Below, piece after piece: positions 55,370 to 64,000 of a stretch of 64,000 nt of DNA. Location: NCBI RefSeq assembly GCF_016808335.1, contig NC_053150.1:25502538-25566537 (forward strand). Direction: 5' to 3'. Below the pieces are notes generated by a model. It was given only the letters and a program-made list of their open reading frames with translations. It did no database searches and was not told the origin of the DNA. A program made the position numbers and the translations under genes. Position 1 is the first letter of the stretch. Each line of letters opens with the position of its first letter. The stretch comes from Panicum virgatum (Eukaryota; Streptophyta; Magnoliopsida; Poales; Poaceae).

Positions 55370-55663
55370 TCAAGGATAAAATCTGCGCAAGTGCTCACTG
55401 TTCCAGGAATTGGGTACCTCATTACCATCTGCATCAGTGATTCTGTATGATCCGGGTCTTGTAACCTTAGACACGATGAAAGGTCCCTCCCATCTGGAAT
55501 TTAACTTGTGCAAACCTTTTTCATCTTGAATCCTTTGTAGGACTATATCTCCTATACTGAAAGATCTTTGCTGGACGTTGCGATCATGGTAGCGTCTGAC
55601 TCCTTGAAGATATCTAGCCAATTGGGTCAAAGCATTGATCCTGATTTCTTCGACTGAATCCAA
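55370..55663 (-). pseudogene. Element B integrase C-terminus
   Basis: A 97-residue piece ending pol: RYLQGVRRYHDRNVQQRSF, IGDIVLQRIQDEKGLHKLN, WEGPFIVSKVTRPGSYRI (the GPF region) and SWNSEHLRRFYP. It is separated from the core by a TGA where Arg (CGA) is likely. Confidence 0.85.
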
Positions 55664-55711
55664 TTCAAGTTGTCGAGCTTCATCTGCTTCTCCTTCTTGA
55701 TAGGCTTCTAC

Positions 55712-56617
55712 TCATGGAGATTTATACATCATATCTGCAGGTAGTATAGCTTCTGACCCATAGGTGAGGAAGAAGGGAGACTGTCCAGTCGCCTTGCTGG
55801 GCTGCGTCCGCAGCCCCCATACCACATGGGGTAGTTCTTGGATCCACTTGCCACCTTTCTTAGAGTTGGCGTCGTAGAGTCTTTTCTTCAAGCCGTCGAG
55901 TACCAAGCCATTGATACGCTCTACTTGACCATTTGCTCGAGGATGTGTCACTGAAGCATACTTGACCTCTATGCAAGAATTGTCGTAGAAATCCCAAAAA
56001 GACTGCGATGTAAAGTTAGAGCCAAGATCTGTGATGATGGTGTGAGGAAATCCAAACCGGTGTATGATGTCGGAGATGAAATCCACTACTCTATCTGATG
56101 AGATCTTGACAATGGGCTTGTACTCGATCCACTTGGTAAACTTGTCGACTGCTACCAACACATGATTAAATCCTCCTGCAGCTAAGGTTAGAGGTCTGAT
56201 CATGTCCAGACTCCAACAGGCGAATGGCCATGATGGAGGGATTGTTATCAGATTGTGTGCTGGGACTTGAGTCTTCTTGCCAAAGAACTGGCAGCCAGGG
56301 CATCGTCTGACAAGGTCTTCTGCATCCGATACAACTATTGGCCAGAAGAACTCAGATCTGTAAGCCTTGCCGATGAGTGTTCATGATGCGGCATGATTGC
56401 CGCAGACTCCTTCATGTATCTCCCTGAGGATGACTTTGTCTTCTTCAAGGGTAACACATTTCATCAGGATGCCGGAAGTAGAGCGCTTATATAGGTTGTC
56501 ACCAACGAGAACAAAACCCTTGCTTCGCCTAATGATGCGAGGAGTTTCAGCGCTCTTGGCGTCAACGTGTGGTGGAAGCTTGAACTGAATCCGCCAGTCT
56601 TCTTCAATCATTAGCAC
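55712..56617 (-). pseudogene. Element B integrase zinc finger and core
   Basis: The zinc finger is EIHEGVCGNHAAS, a TGA (Arg CGA expected), then YRSEFFWPIV..CPGCQFFG. Catalytic sites are WSLDMIRPLTLA, HTIITDLGSNFTSQSFW and RANGQVERINGLVLDGLKKR, so all three acidic residues are kept. The later part shows WGLRTQPSKATGQSPFFLTY and GSEAILPADMM. Confidence 0.88.
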
Positions 56618-56927
56618 TTATCTGACTGTGGTCAGGGCCTCCTCGTCAGTAGCTTGTTGATTTTGTACCTTAACTGATGTATAGTGTAGTTCATGAACAA
56701 AGACTCCAGGTGGGGCAGCTGCTTGAGTAGATCCAAGTTTGGAGAGGACATCATCTCCCACATTATTGTCACGGTCTGCGTGGTGGAACTCCAATCCTGA
56801 GAACTTGATCTCGAGCTTTTTGATTTCTTCAACATATGCGTCCATTCTATCCTTGTTGATATCCCATTCTTATTTACTTGTTGGACGACGAGTAGAGAAT
56901 CGCCGTAGACAAGTAGTCGCTTGACAC

Positions 56928-58348
56928 TGTTGGTGCTCCGTAAGTATCCATTTTATCCCCTGTTTAACTTTGATAATGGCATGAATTTAATATCAAAATC
57001 ACTAACCATCCTAACCTCGGCCCAATTATTGGTCGTTTTCGCGTTTGCACATATATTTTGGAGGTACTTCGTTTTTGCAGGTTTTTGACCAATTTTGGAG
57101 CATGAAATGATGAGGCCCACGATCACGCGATGACAACGAAGAAAGATGAAGGCCAAAGCCCAAACAAAGGACCGAAGGCCATGATGATTAGGGGCCCGTT
57201 CGTGCACATCCACCCTCCAATGAAGCCCAAAGGACAAAGCTCACAAGATAAGATCAGTATACTTCGGGGCTAAGCAAAGCAAAGAGAGATTTAAGGAAGG
57301 ATTTTCCATCCAATCCTTTTCCTCGAAGAAATCTCGAAGATAACGATGTCTAATGGGGTGCAATCATGAAAGGCATAAACTCTAGAAGACTCCAGGAGAC
57401 TTGGGGAGAAAGGAGGACACGAGGCGGCGAAGAAATGGGCCAGGCCGGCCGGCCTGGGTCCATTGGGCCGGCCGGCCCAGCCCCTTTTTGAGGTGGTTCG
57501 GCCTCCCCTTTGTCCTAGGGTTTTCTGAGGCTATTTAAAGACCCCTCCCCAAGGTTCACGCAGAGATCAATTCGGGAGATGACGCCAAGGAGCAGAGAAG
57601 ATAGAGGGACACCTCTCGGAGAGCCGAGGGTCGTGCTAGTTGTCTAGGGTTTGCCCTAGCCAATGTGGGAACCTTGCAAGGAAGACCACGTCGGAGTTCT
57701 GGAGCTAGGATCATCAAGATCAAGGTAGGGCCCCGGTTGTGATCTTGTGATGTACAATCATTCATGGTTAAGTTTTTTGTGATTCCGAATGTTTAGCGAC
57801 CATGTTCTCTCTTTCGATTTCGTTCTTTTCTTTGGGTTTGCTTCATCCTAGATCTATTATCGAGATAGATCGCTTAGCATGATCTTGTAGTCATGGTGGC
57901 TAGAGGTTCATGGCGGAACTACCAAAGGGGGTTCGACTTGCTTCATGGTACTTTCGTCCAAAGGGGCGGCATCGTGACAGGGCGTTGCCACTGAGTAGGT
58001 GGGGTATCGAGGGATCGGATTGGAGATTTTGAGTTTAAAGATGCTTTTCATTGAGATTCACATCTATCTTACTTCACTACATCTAGCTGGAACTACAACA
58101 TATGCATGATCTAGGTGATCTAGATTGGTTGTCTCTAACTTTCTCTTGCTACCTTCGGTGTTTGTCGTTTTTAGTAGATTAGATTCATTTTTCACCATCT
58201 CAACATAAAGGAATCTCTATGCTAGTAGATTGTTTCTTGTATCTTTGGTTCCATGGATTGATAAACCTTGGGGGAATACTCTAAGGGAAAAGCTACACGA
58301 ACCGTGCGCTTGCGGTATACAAATCGGGGGCGCTAAGGAGCGTCAACA
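56928..58348 (+). mobile_element. Solo LTR 2 (Athila-like) inside element B
   Basis: 1421 bp from TGTTGGTGCTCC to GGAGCGTCAACA, flanked by GACAC at 56923-56927 and 58349-58353. No coding sequence inside. GGCCGGCCGGCC palindromes at 57443-57454 and 57466-57477 lie upstream of TATTTAAA at 57532-57539. The end has CCGTGCGCTTGCGG, close to solo LTR 1 and to the LTR at 46312. Confidence 0.93.
57532..57539 (+). promoter_or_regulatory. TATA-like box of solo LTR 2
   Basis: TATTTAAA followed by GACCCCTCCCC, about 55 bases after the second GGCCGGCCGGCC palindrome. Confidence 0.5.
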
Positions 58349-58640
58349 GACACCGAGAGAAACTGCTAGGCGAAGCCCATGTAGCAGTGCATTGTATTCT
58401 GCTTCAGTATTGGAGACTTTAAATAGGATTTGGAACACATACTTCAACTGTTCTCCCTTGGGGGAGATGAACAAAACTCCCGCGCTGCCTCCGTCGAGCT
58501 TGAGTGAGCCATCAAAGTACATTACCCAATGCTCAGGGATGTTATGATGTGCTGGGATTTGAATTTCCCGCCATTCAGCTAAGAAGTCGACTAGTGCTTG
58601 TGACTTGATTGTTGTCCTTGGCTAGAAGTTGATTTCTAAG

Positions 58641-59287
58641 GCTCCCAGTTCAACTGCCTACTTTGAGATTCGTCTAGTGGCATCCCGACTGTGGAGTATA
58701 TCCGCCAATGGGAAGTCAGTTACTACTGAGATCTTGTACTCGTCAAAATATTGTCGAAGCTTCCTGGTGGTGATTAGAATTCCATACAGAACTTTCTAAA
58801 TTGATGGGCGTCTAACCTTTGATTCAGAGAGTACTTCACTGATGAAGTAGACTGGTCTCTAGACGTCGTAAGCGTGGCCTTCCTCCGGACGTTCGACTAC
58901 TATCACCGTACTGACTACATGAGTAGTCGCAGGGATATAGAGGCATAAGTCCTCGCCTGGTAGTGGAGCTATATGATTTGGCGGTGACTGGAGATGATAT
59001 TTAAGGTTCTTGAGTGCTTCCGCGGCTTTTGTAGTACACTCAAATTTGTCTTGTCGCTTGAGGAGCTTGAAGAAGGGTAGACCCCGTTCGCCAAGCCTGG
59101 ACAAGAATCGGTTCAAGGCTGCCATGCAGCCTGTAAGCTTCTGGACGTCCTAGATGGTGGCTAGAGCATCCATGGCCATAATTGCACTGATCTTCTCTGG
59201 ATTAGCCTCAATTCCTCGGTTGCTGACGATGTATCCGAGTAGTTTTCTAGAGGGTACGCCGAAGACACACTTGGTTGGGTTGAGTTT
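58641..59287 (-). pseudogene. Element B reverse transcriptase end and first RNase H
   Basis: Pieces in one direction: CVFGVPSRKLLGYIVSNRGI, LTGCMAALNRFLSRLGERGL, FFKLLKRQDKFECTTKAAEA, LCLYIPATTHVVSTVIVVER, then RPVYFISEVLSESKVR and LYGILITTRKLRQYF. Stops are TAG at about 59152, 58860 and 58797, among others; several sit where Gln or Trp is usual for the family. Confidence 0.85.
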
Positions 59288-59950
59288 CTAGCGAAACTTT
59301 TGGAGGCTATTGAAGGTCTCTTCCAGGTCAGCGATGAATTGATCATGGGTCTTGGTTTTGACGACGACATCGTCAACATAGGCTTCAACATTGTGATGTA
59401 GCTGATCAGAAAAACAAAGCTGTATCGCGTGCTGGTAAGTGGCACCAGTGTTCTTCAACCCAAAGGACATGGTTTTGTAGGCATATGCCCCATAAGGGGT
59501 GATGAATGCCGTATTGATTTGGTCTTCTTCTTTCAAGGCAAACTGATGATAGCCTGAATAGCAGTCGAGGAAGGATAATAGGACCCATCCTACTGTGGAG
59601 TCGATTACTTGATCAATGTGTGGTAGTCCGAAAGGATCCTTTGGGCAATGCTTGTTCAGATCGGTGTAGTCGACACACATCCTCCACTCATTGTTATTCT
59701 TCTTCTAGACGAGTATAGGGTTGGCCAACCAATCGAGATGGTAGACCTCTTTGATGAACCCTGCTGCGAGTAGTTTCGCCAGCTCCTTCTTGATGGCTTT
59801 TCGCTTGTCCGGGGAGAAACGACATAGCCATTGCTTCTTTGGTGTGGCTTTGGGGTTGACTTTCAGGGCATGCTCGATCAACTCCTTGGGCACCCCTGGC
59901 ATATCCGTTGGTTTTCACGCGAATACGTCTCGGTTGGCCCTAAGGAAGTT
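59288..59950 (-). pseudogene. Element B reverse transcriptase
   Basis: PGVPKELIEHALKVNPKATP and KKELAKLLAAGFIKEVYHLD lead to a TAG. Then MCVDYTDLNKHCPKDPFGLP, IDQVIDSTVGWVLLSFLDCY, YKTMSFGLKNTGATYQHAIQ and NVEAYVDDVVVKTKTHDQF (YVDD intact). It ends in a TAG after FNSLQKFR where Trp is usual. The text is typical of the RIRE2-like branch of Tat. Confidence 0.92.
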
Positions 59951-59965
59951 GACGAGCTCGAATTC

Positions 59966-60640
59966 CTATTTGTCACCCAAACCTGCTCCGATGATGGCTG
60001 TTTTGAAATCATCTCCCTCTTGTAGCTGAATGGTATTGGTTCCTACGTCACTGTTTGGCTTAACCGATGACTGGCTTGGCTTCTTGAAGGGCATCGAGTC
60101 CTTGTTGAGTGAGAGTTCCTTGGCGGCAGCAAGTATTTCGCTAACAAAGCTAGGAACTCGAATTGTGGCAGCATGATCTATTGCTTCCTTGTCGCACTCG
60201 AAGGACTTGAGGATGTCTCCTCGCAGGGAAAGTACTCCTGTATTGCCCGGCATCTTGAGGAGCAGGAACACAAAATGTGGCACTGCCATGAACTTGGCCA
60301 GCGCAGGTCTTCCCAGAATGGCGTGGTAGGAAGATTCGAAGTCGACTACTTCAAACTTGATATACTCTGTCCGGAAGTTTTGTTCTGTACCAAATGTGAC
60401 CGGAAGGGTGACCGAGCCAATTGGTGTAGAAGAATTTTCGGGAATGATGCCGTAGAACAGGCCCTTGCTTGGAGTGAGCAAACTCATGTAGTTGAGGCCC
60501 ATCTTAGCCAGCGTACTCGCAAAGATCAAGTTTAGCCTGCTTCCGCCATCGATGAGTACTCGAGTAAGATTGGATCCTTGGACAACTGGATCGAGTACTA
60601 GCGGGAACTTTCCTGGTTCGGAGAAGCTGGTCCATTGATC
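59966..60640 (-). pseudogene. Element B protease
   Basis: A Tat-type aspartic protease: RVLIDGGSRLNLIFASTLAK (Asp-Gly-Gly active site), then YIKFEVVDFESSYHAILGRP and ALAKFMAVPHFVFLLLKMPG. The text continues to EGDDFKTAIIGAGLGDK and a stop at 59966. Confidence 0.82.
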
Positions 60641-60790
60641 CTCCCTGAAGAAGGTGATGGGGACCTCACTGTATTTTAGTGGTCTCTGAATTGCTGGCTC
60701 AACTGAAAGAATTTCTCTGAGTAGTAGCTTCTGGTCCGGCTTGGAGAAGCTAGGATCTCCTCCAAATATAATGTTGACGACGTTTTGTTG

Positions 60791-63043
60791 CTATAGTAAC
60801 CCATCAAGGTCTTTCTTGTCATCTTCATCATCCTTGTTCTGCTTTTTCTTAGGAGCATCTGGCGGTGTTGACTGGAAGGATTTGCACAGGATCGTACACT
60901 CCCACATCGAGTGGTTGCTCTTGGTACGAATTGGGCAACTCTTGTTGTGAAGGATCTTGTCAAACTGATCCTGCGGCTTTTTATTCTTCTTGCCACGTGG
61001 AGTGCGATCCATAGTCCCGACAGTATCGTCAGGCTTGCCCTTGCACGCAGGATCCCACTGGTTGCTGGCCCTCCATGGTCGTTGTGACGCTTCCCATTGT
61101 TATCGTTGTTACGGAGTGGGAAGCGGCTGCGCTCTTGCTCCTCTTCGTCTTCCCAGCGTTGCATCATGTCACGTAGCTCTACTACCGTTTTGGGGCGGTT
61201 CTGTCCGAAGTCGCGGTAGAGAGACTGGACAGTGATGCCACTCTGAAAGTAGTCGATGACATCATCATCGGCGACGTTGGCGATGGTGGCTCTTGTGTCG
61301 AAGAAGCGCTTGACGTAGGATCTGATGGATTCGCCATGCTCCTGCTTGCACATAGACAAGGCGTGTCGAGTAGCTACTCGATGTAAGGACCCTTGGAAGT
61401 TGTCGACGAAGGCCTTCTTGAGATCCTCCCACGAGTGTATGGACTCGCGTGCCAAGCTCTCGAGCCACGTCAGCGGTGCGGGCTCCACGGCCATCGGGAA
61501 GTAGAGGACCTTGGTGTTGGTGTCTCCTCCTGCAACACTAACAGCGGTCGAATATAAACATAACCATTGAGCAGGGTCTTGCTTACCATCGTACTTCTGG
61601 ATATTCGTTGGTTTGAAATCCTTCGGGTACTCGACATTCTCGAAGACGCTGCTGAGGGCTAGGAAGCGATAGGAGTTGTCTGCAAGCTGTGCTCTGCGCC
61701 TTGCGTTGATGATGTCCCGTGCGTCCATTATGGAATCGGCTACTTCTTCCCTGTTTTGGCCGCGATTGTTGTTGCGATTCGGTTGAGGCCCAGGAGCTTG
61801 GTTTGCTAGTGGTTGGCCACCCCTGGGGCGATGGATGCTTGCGACTTCTTGATCCTCTTGATTTATTTGGTTTTGGTGCTCTGGCTGTTGCTGACGATGA
61901 TGACCTCCAGGGGGTACGGCTTGCTTGAGGTATGACTGTTGCAGTGGCCCTTGACTGGGTGCCATGAAGCAAGGACAAAGGGTTTTGTCTCTCGAGTTGT
62001 TCAATAGTATTTTTGGCAAGGTGTATGACGCGCTCCATCTCTGGGTTTTGAGGCATCTGCATTAGTCACAGGGTTGCTTCTATCATCGTGGCAATAGGAG
62101 TAGTGAAGACTGGATCCGCGACGTTGTTGAATTCATTATTGAGGTTGCGCGGGGGAAGACGAGCGGGCTCAGCAGCTCGAGCCCTGTGTTCTCCTTTACG
62201 TTGGTTTCTTGCCCTGCGAGCTGTGTGAGTAGCTTCATCTTCATCTTGTGGGGCATCTTGGATCAAATTGTCTTCTGAAATCTGATCCAAGGCCTCGTTA
62301 GGATCGTGATGACTAGGAGCTCCTCCACCTTGTTGGTTGATCACCGAAACTAGACGTTCAGGGAAAAAGCTTTCTAGATCTGATTCGTAATCAGCTAGCA
62401 CAGTTTCCCCAGACTCAATTTCCCTCTCAGTTGTGAGGGGAGTACCGTGTTGGAACGAGATATCATCAATGCTGGCAACCTCTCAGAGGTTATCGAGTAG
62501 TTCTGCGAGTGTAGGATCCTGGCAGGACTTGAGTTGAATTATTGCCAGTGCATTGGTGGTGAAATCCAGGCTGTCTTGAGACGACTCGACTGGATCTTGA
62601 TATACGTCGAAAACGGGTGCCTCCCGGCCAGTGGTGACTGAGTGGTTCTCGACGTAGAGAAGATGATCCAAGCTATTTTCATAGATGGATCTGATCATCC
62701 GTTTCTATGTAGATGATGCGTTGCGCAACCCAAAGATGGGTCGAGCAATAGGAGTCTTAATCCGAGTAGAATTCAGTTTGAGATTAATCCAAGTCCGAGT
62801 GGAACTCGAGTTGTCTTCGAGTTTCATCTCGATCTCCTTGGCGAGGTCGGGAAGCAGCATGACACCATGATCATCTGATCCGGTGAACTTGTTGGAGCTT
62901 TCCAACGTGGTTGCCTTCAGCGTGGGGGGATTGGTTAGGTGGCTGTCAAAGATACCCGAACCGTTGGCGACGCAGACCCACGAGCCGAAGACGAAGGTGG
63001 CGCCTTGAGGAGGTGCCATGGTGCTGAAAGCGAAAGTGGCCAT
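60791..63043 (-). pseudogene. Element B gag
   Basis: It starts at the ATG at 63043 (MATFAFSTMAPPQG…FVFGSW), a start shared with element A. Broken pieces follow: an acidic region (LADYESDLESFFPERLVSVI), then a long frame 62019-61080 with the gag core DPAQWLCLYSTAVSVAGGDT, EPAPLTWLESLARESIHSWE, LKKAFVDNFQGSLHRVATRH and GESIRSYVKRFFDTRATIAN. After a frame change, KSCPIRTKSNHSMWECTILC is a Cys/His knuckle. Stops and frame changes rule out a product. Confidence 0.85.
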
Positions 63044-63095
63044 CGAACTCGCCGATGAACTCGCCGAGTCCCCTACCTGGCGTGCTAGCTATCGG

Positions 63096-63506
63096 TGTTT
63101 ACCACCAAGCCTGCTCAGGGTTACCCTTAGCAGTAAGGTTTGTAGGTAGGGATCGACTTCTCTGGAACCCGATGGTGCAAGGAACACAAAGATTTAGACA
63201 GGTTCGGGCCGCGAGTTGCGTAATACCCTACGTCCTGTGTAGTTGTTTGTATTGCCTTATTTGTTGATGTTGTTTTGAGGGGGTCCCTGCCCGCACTTAT
63301 ATATCCGGGGGGACAGGGTTACATGGAAAGTCCTAGCTGAGTACAATTGGAGTCCTACTACAACATGATCGGGTAGTTTCCTTCGTACTGCAGCTAATTC
63401 TTCGCCTATTCGGGTAGTTACAAGAGAGGCAAGGTACATCCATGAGCTATCCCTTACTCTAGAATATTCTATGCCTATAAGCAGTAGTGCTGTCCCAGGT
63501 CTGACA
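63096..63506 (-). repeat. 5' LTR of element B (411 bp)
   Basis: Plus-strand ends are TGTTTACC and TCTGACA. It is homologous end to end with 32261-32671 of element A. Confidence 0.92.
63296..63303 (-). promoter_or_regulatory. TATA box of element B LTR
   Basis: TATATAAG on the minus strand, preceded on that strand by CCCCCCGGA. Confidence 0.65.
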
Positions 63507-64000
63507 TGGGGTTTTTTGGTTAAGGGAAGGGGGTGAGCCTGGAGCGGAGCGATGTAGCAGTGAAAGAAGTCCGCGGCCACCATGGTTGCATAAAGGCCCA
63601 CCGCTTGGAGCGCGTTGATCCAATACAGCACCGGCGTCCATATTGCGCCCATCATCGGCAGCTCGGACCACCGGATGTGGCTCGCCGGCGGGCCTTGAGG
63701 AAGACGAAGGTGCGGGGAGGGGTCGTCCACCTCCATGTACAGCCACTGCCGATCCCAATTTTCCCACTTGTCCTTCCGGACAAGGGGAATGAATCCGGAG
63801 CCACGCCGCCTGTAGAAGACACCACCAATGGTGCGGTGTTGCTGGGCGGCGCCGGCGCCAGGGGAGAGGGATGGAGACCTCACCAGGCTGAAGAAGTGCT
63901 GGAGAAGCATCACCGATGGGCGCACCCCCATGAATGCCTTGCACGCGTGCGTGAAAAGCACCAGCATGAGTATGGCATTGGGGGTGAGGTGCACCATGTG
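63507..64000 (-). pseudogene. Element F extra gene (Transposase_28 family), cut by element B and by the window edge
   Basis: Minus-strand frame entering from the right edge: HLTPNAILMLVLFTHACKAF, MGVRPSVMLLQHFFSLVRSP, then WLYMEVDDPSPHLRLPQGPP and YATMVAADFFHCYIAPLQAH. It belongs to the same family as the antisense gene of element B. The frame is open in this part but loses its proper end at 63506, where element B was inserted. Confidence 0.75.

Larger units (their letters stand above)
56618..58640 (-). pseudogene. Element B second RNase H, split by solo LTR 2
   Basis: Right of the insertion: EHWVMYFDGSLKLDGGSAGV, LFISPKGEQLKYVFQILFKV, NTEAEYNALLHGLRLAVSL. Left of it: RLLVYGDSLLV and the connecting region FSGLEFHHADRDNNVGDDVL up to ATDEEALTTVR. 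Catalytic Asp (FDGS), Glu (EAEYNAL) and Asp (YGDS) are all kept. The break falls between VSL and RLLVYGD. Confidence 0.85.
51372..63506 (-). mobile_element. Element B: RIRE2-like Tat element with antisense extra gene
   Basis: The 5' LTR is complete (63096-63506). The 3' LTR is reduced to 191 bp (51372-51562). On the minus strand the order is gag, protease, reverse transcriptase, RNase H, second RNase H, integrase and a non-coding stretch with 121-bp repeats. An extra gene on the opposite strand (52189-54506) and a polypurine tract at 51563 follow. A solo LTR (56928-58348) splits the second RNase H. By eye the two LTR copies differ at about 7% over the shared 190 bases. Right of 63506 lies the extra gene of another element, F, so B inserted there. 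Confidence 0.88.

Noticed and set aside
58230..58547. Plus-strand frame crossing the end of solo LTR 2
   Set aside because: Chance frame across an insertion junction; the opposite strand codes for RNase H.

Overview
This is plant nuclear DNA, almost certainly from a grass and probably a panicoid. The reasons are spliced genes, Tourist-like MITEs, a CACTA transposon of the TNP2 type, chromodomain (Tekay/Del-type) and Tat-type Ty3/gypsy retrotransposons, and promoters rich in GGCCCA/TGGGCC. The species cannot be named from the window. I see no rRNA, tRNA, CRISPR array or bacterial operon.

Layout. (1) 1-9.6 kb is a gene-bearing island. It has two related three-exon genes of unknown function on the minus strand (237-1088 and about 5048-5952, the second apparently broken), an intact single-exon F-box-like gene (3038-3745, minus), a two-exon small protein with a CPFC zinc-finger-like motif (8473-9089, plus), two MITEs, and upstream repeat modules shared between genes. 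(2) About 9.6-13.87 kb is a decayed CACTA (En/Spm) transposon on the minus strand, with its 5' terminal repeat and subterminal repeats at 13,872. (3) From 13.87 kb to the right edge the window is nested retrotransposons.

Nesting. Element E (Tat-type, plus; only its integrase end remains, 32,672-34,461) was hit by element A (non-autonomous, minus; 13,873-14,898 plus 30,780-32,671). Element A was hit by a complete 15.9-kb chromodomain element, Tekay I (14,899-30,779, minus), with 4.1-kb LTRs and the 5-bp target duplication AGTCA. Element E is also followed by Tekay II (34,462-45,730, plus). The 5.7-kb left LTR of Tekay II holds a solo LTR (38,191-39,686, duplication TTAGT). Next come an Athila-like gag/LTR fragment (45,731 to about 47,880, minus), a Tat-type pol (about 47,881-51,371, plus), and element B (51,372-63,506, minus). 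Element B is a RIRE2-like Tat element with an antisense extra gene, interrupted by a second solo LTR (56,928-58,348, duplication GACAC). At the right edge is the antisense gene of a further element, F.

Every mobile-element protein here is broken by stops, frameshifts or lost catalytic residues, so nothing mobile looks able to act on its own. Elements A and B share a 411-bp LTR, a related gag start and a family of about 121-bp repeats, so A was probably mobilised by B-like proteins. The points that seem least routine are a duplicated leader hairpin with a compensatory base-pair change (Tekay I), an LTR end that carries reiterated terminus-plus-primer-site units (solo LTR 1), a spliced-looking antisense gene in element B, and paired 71-bp modules upstream of the zinc-finger-like gene.
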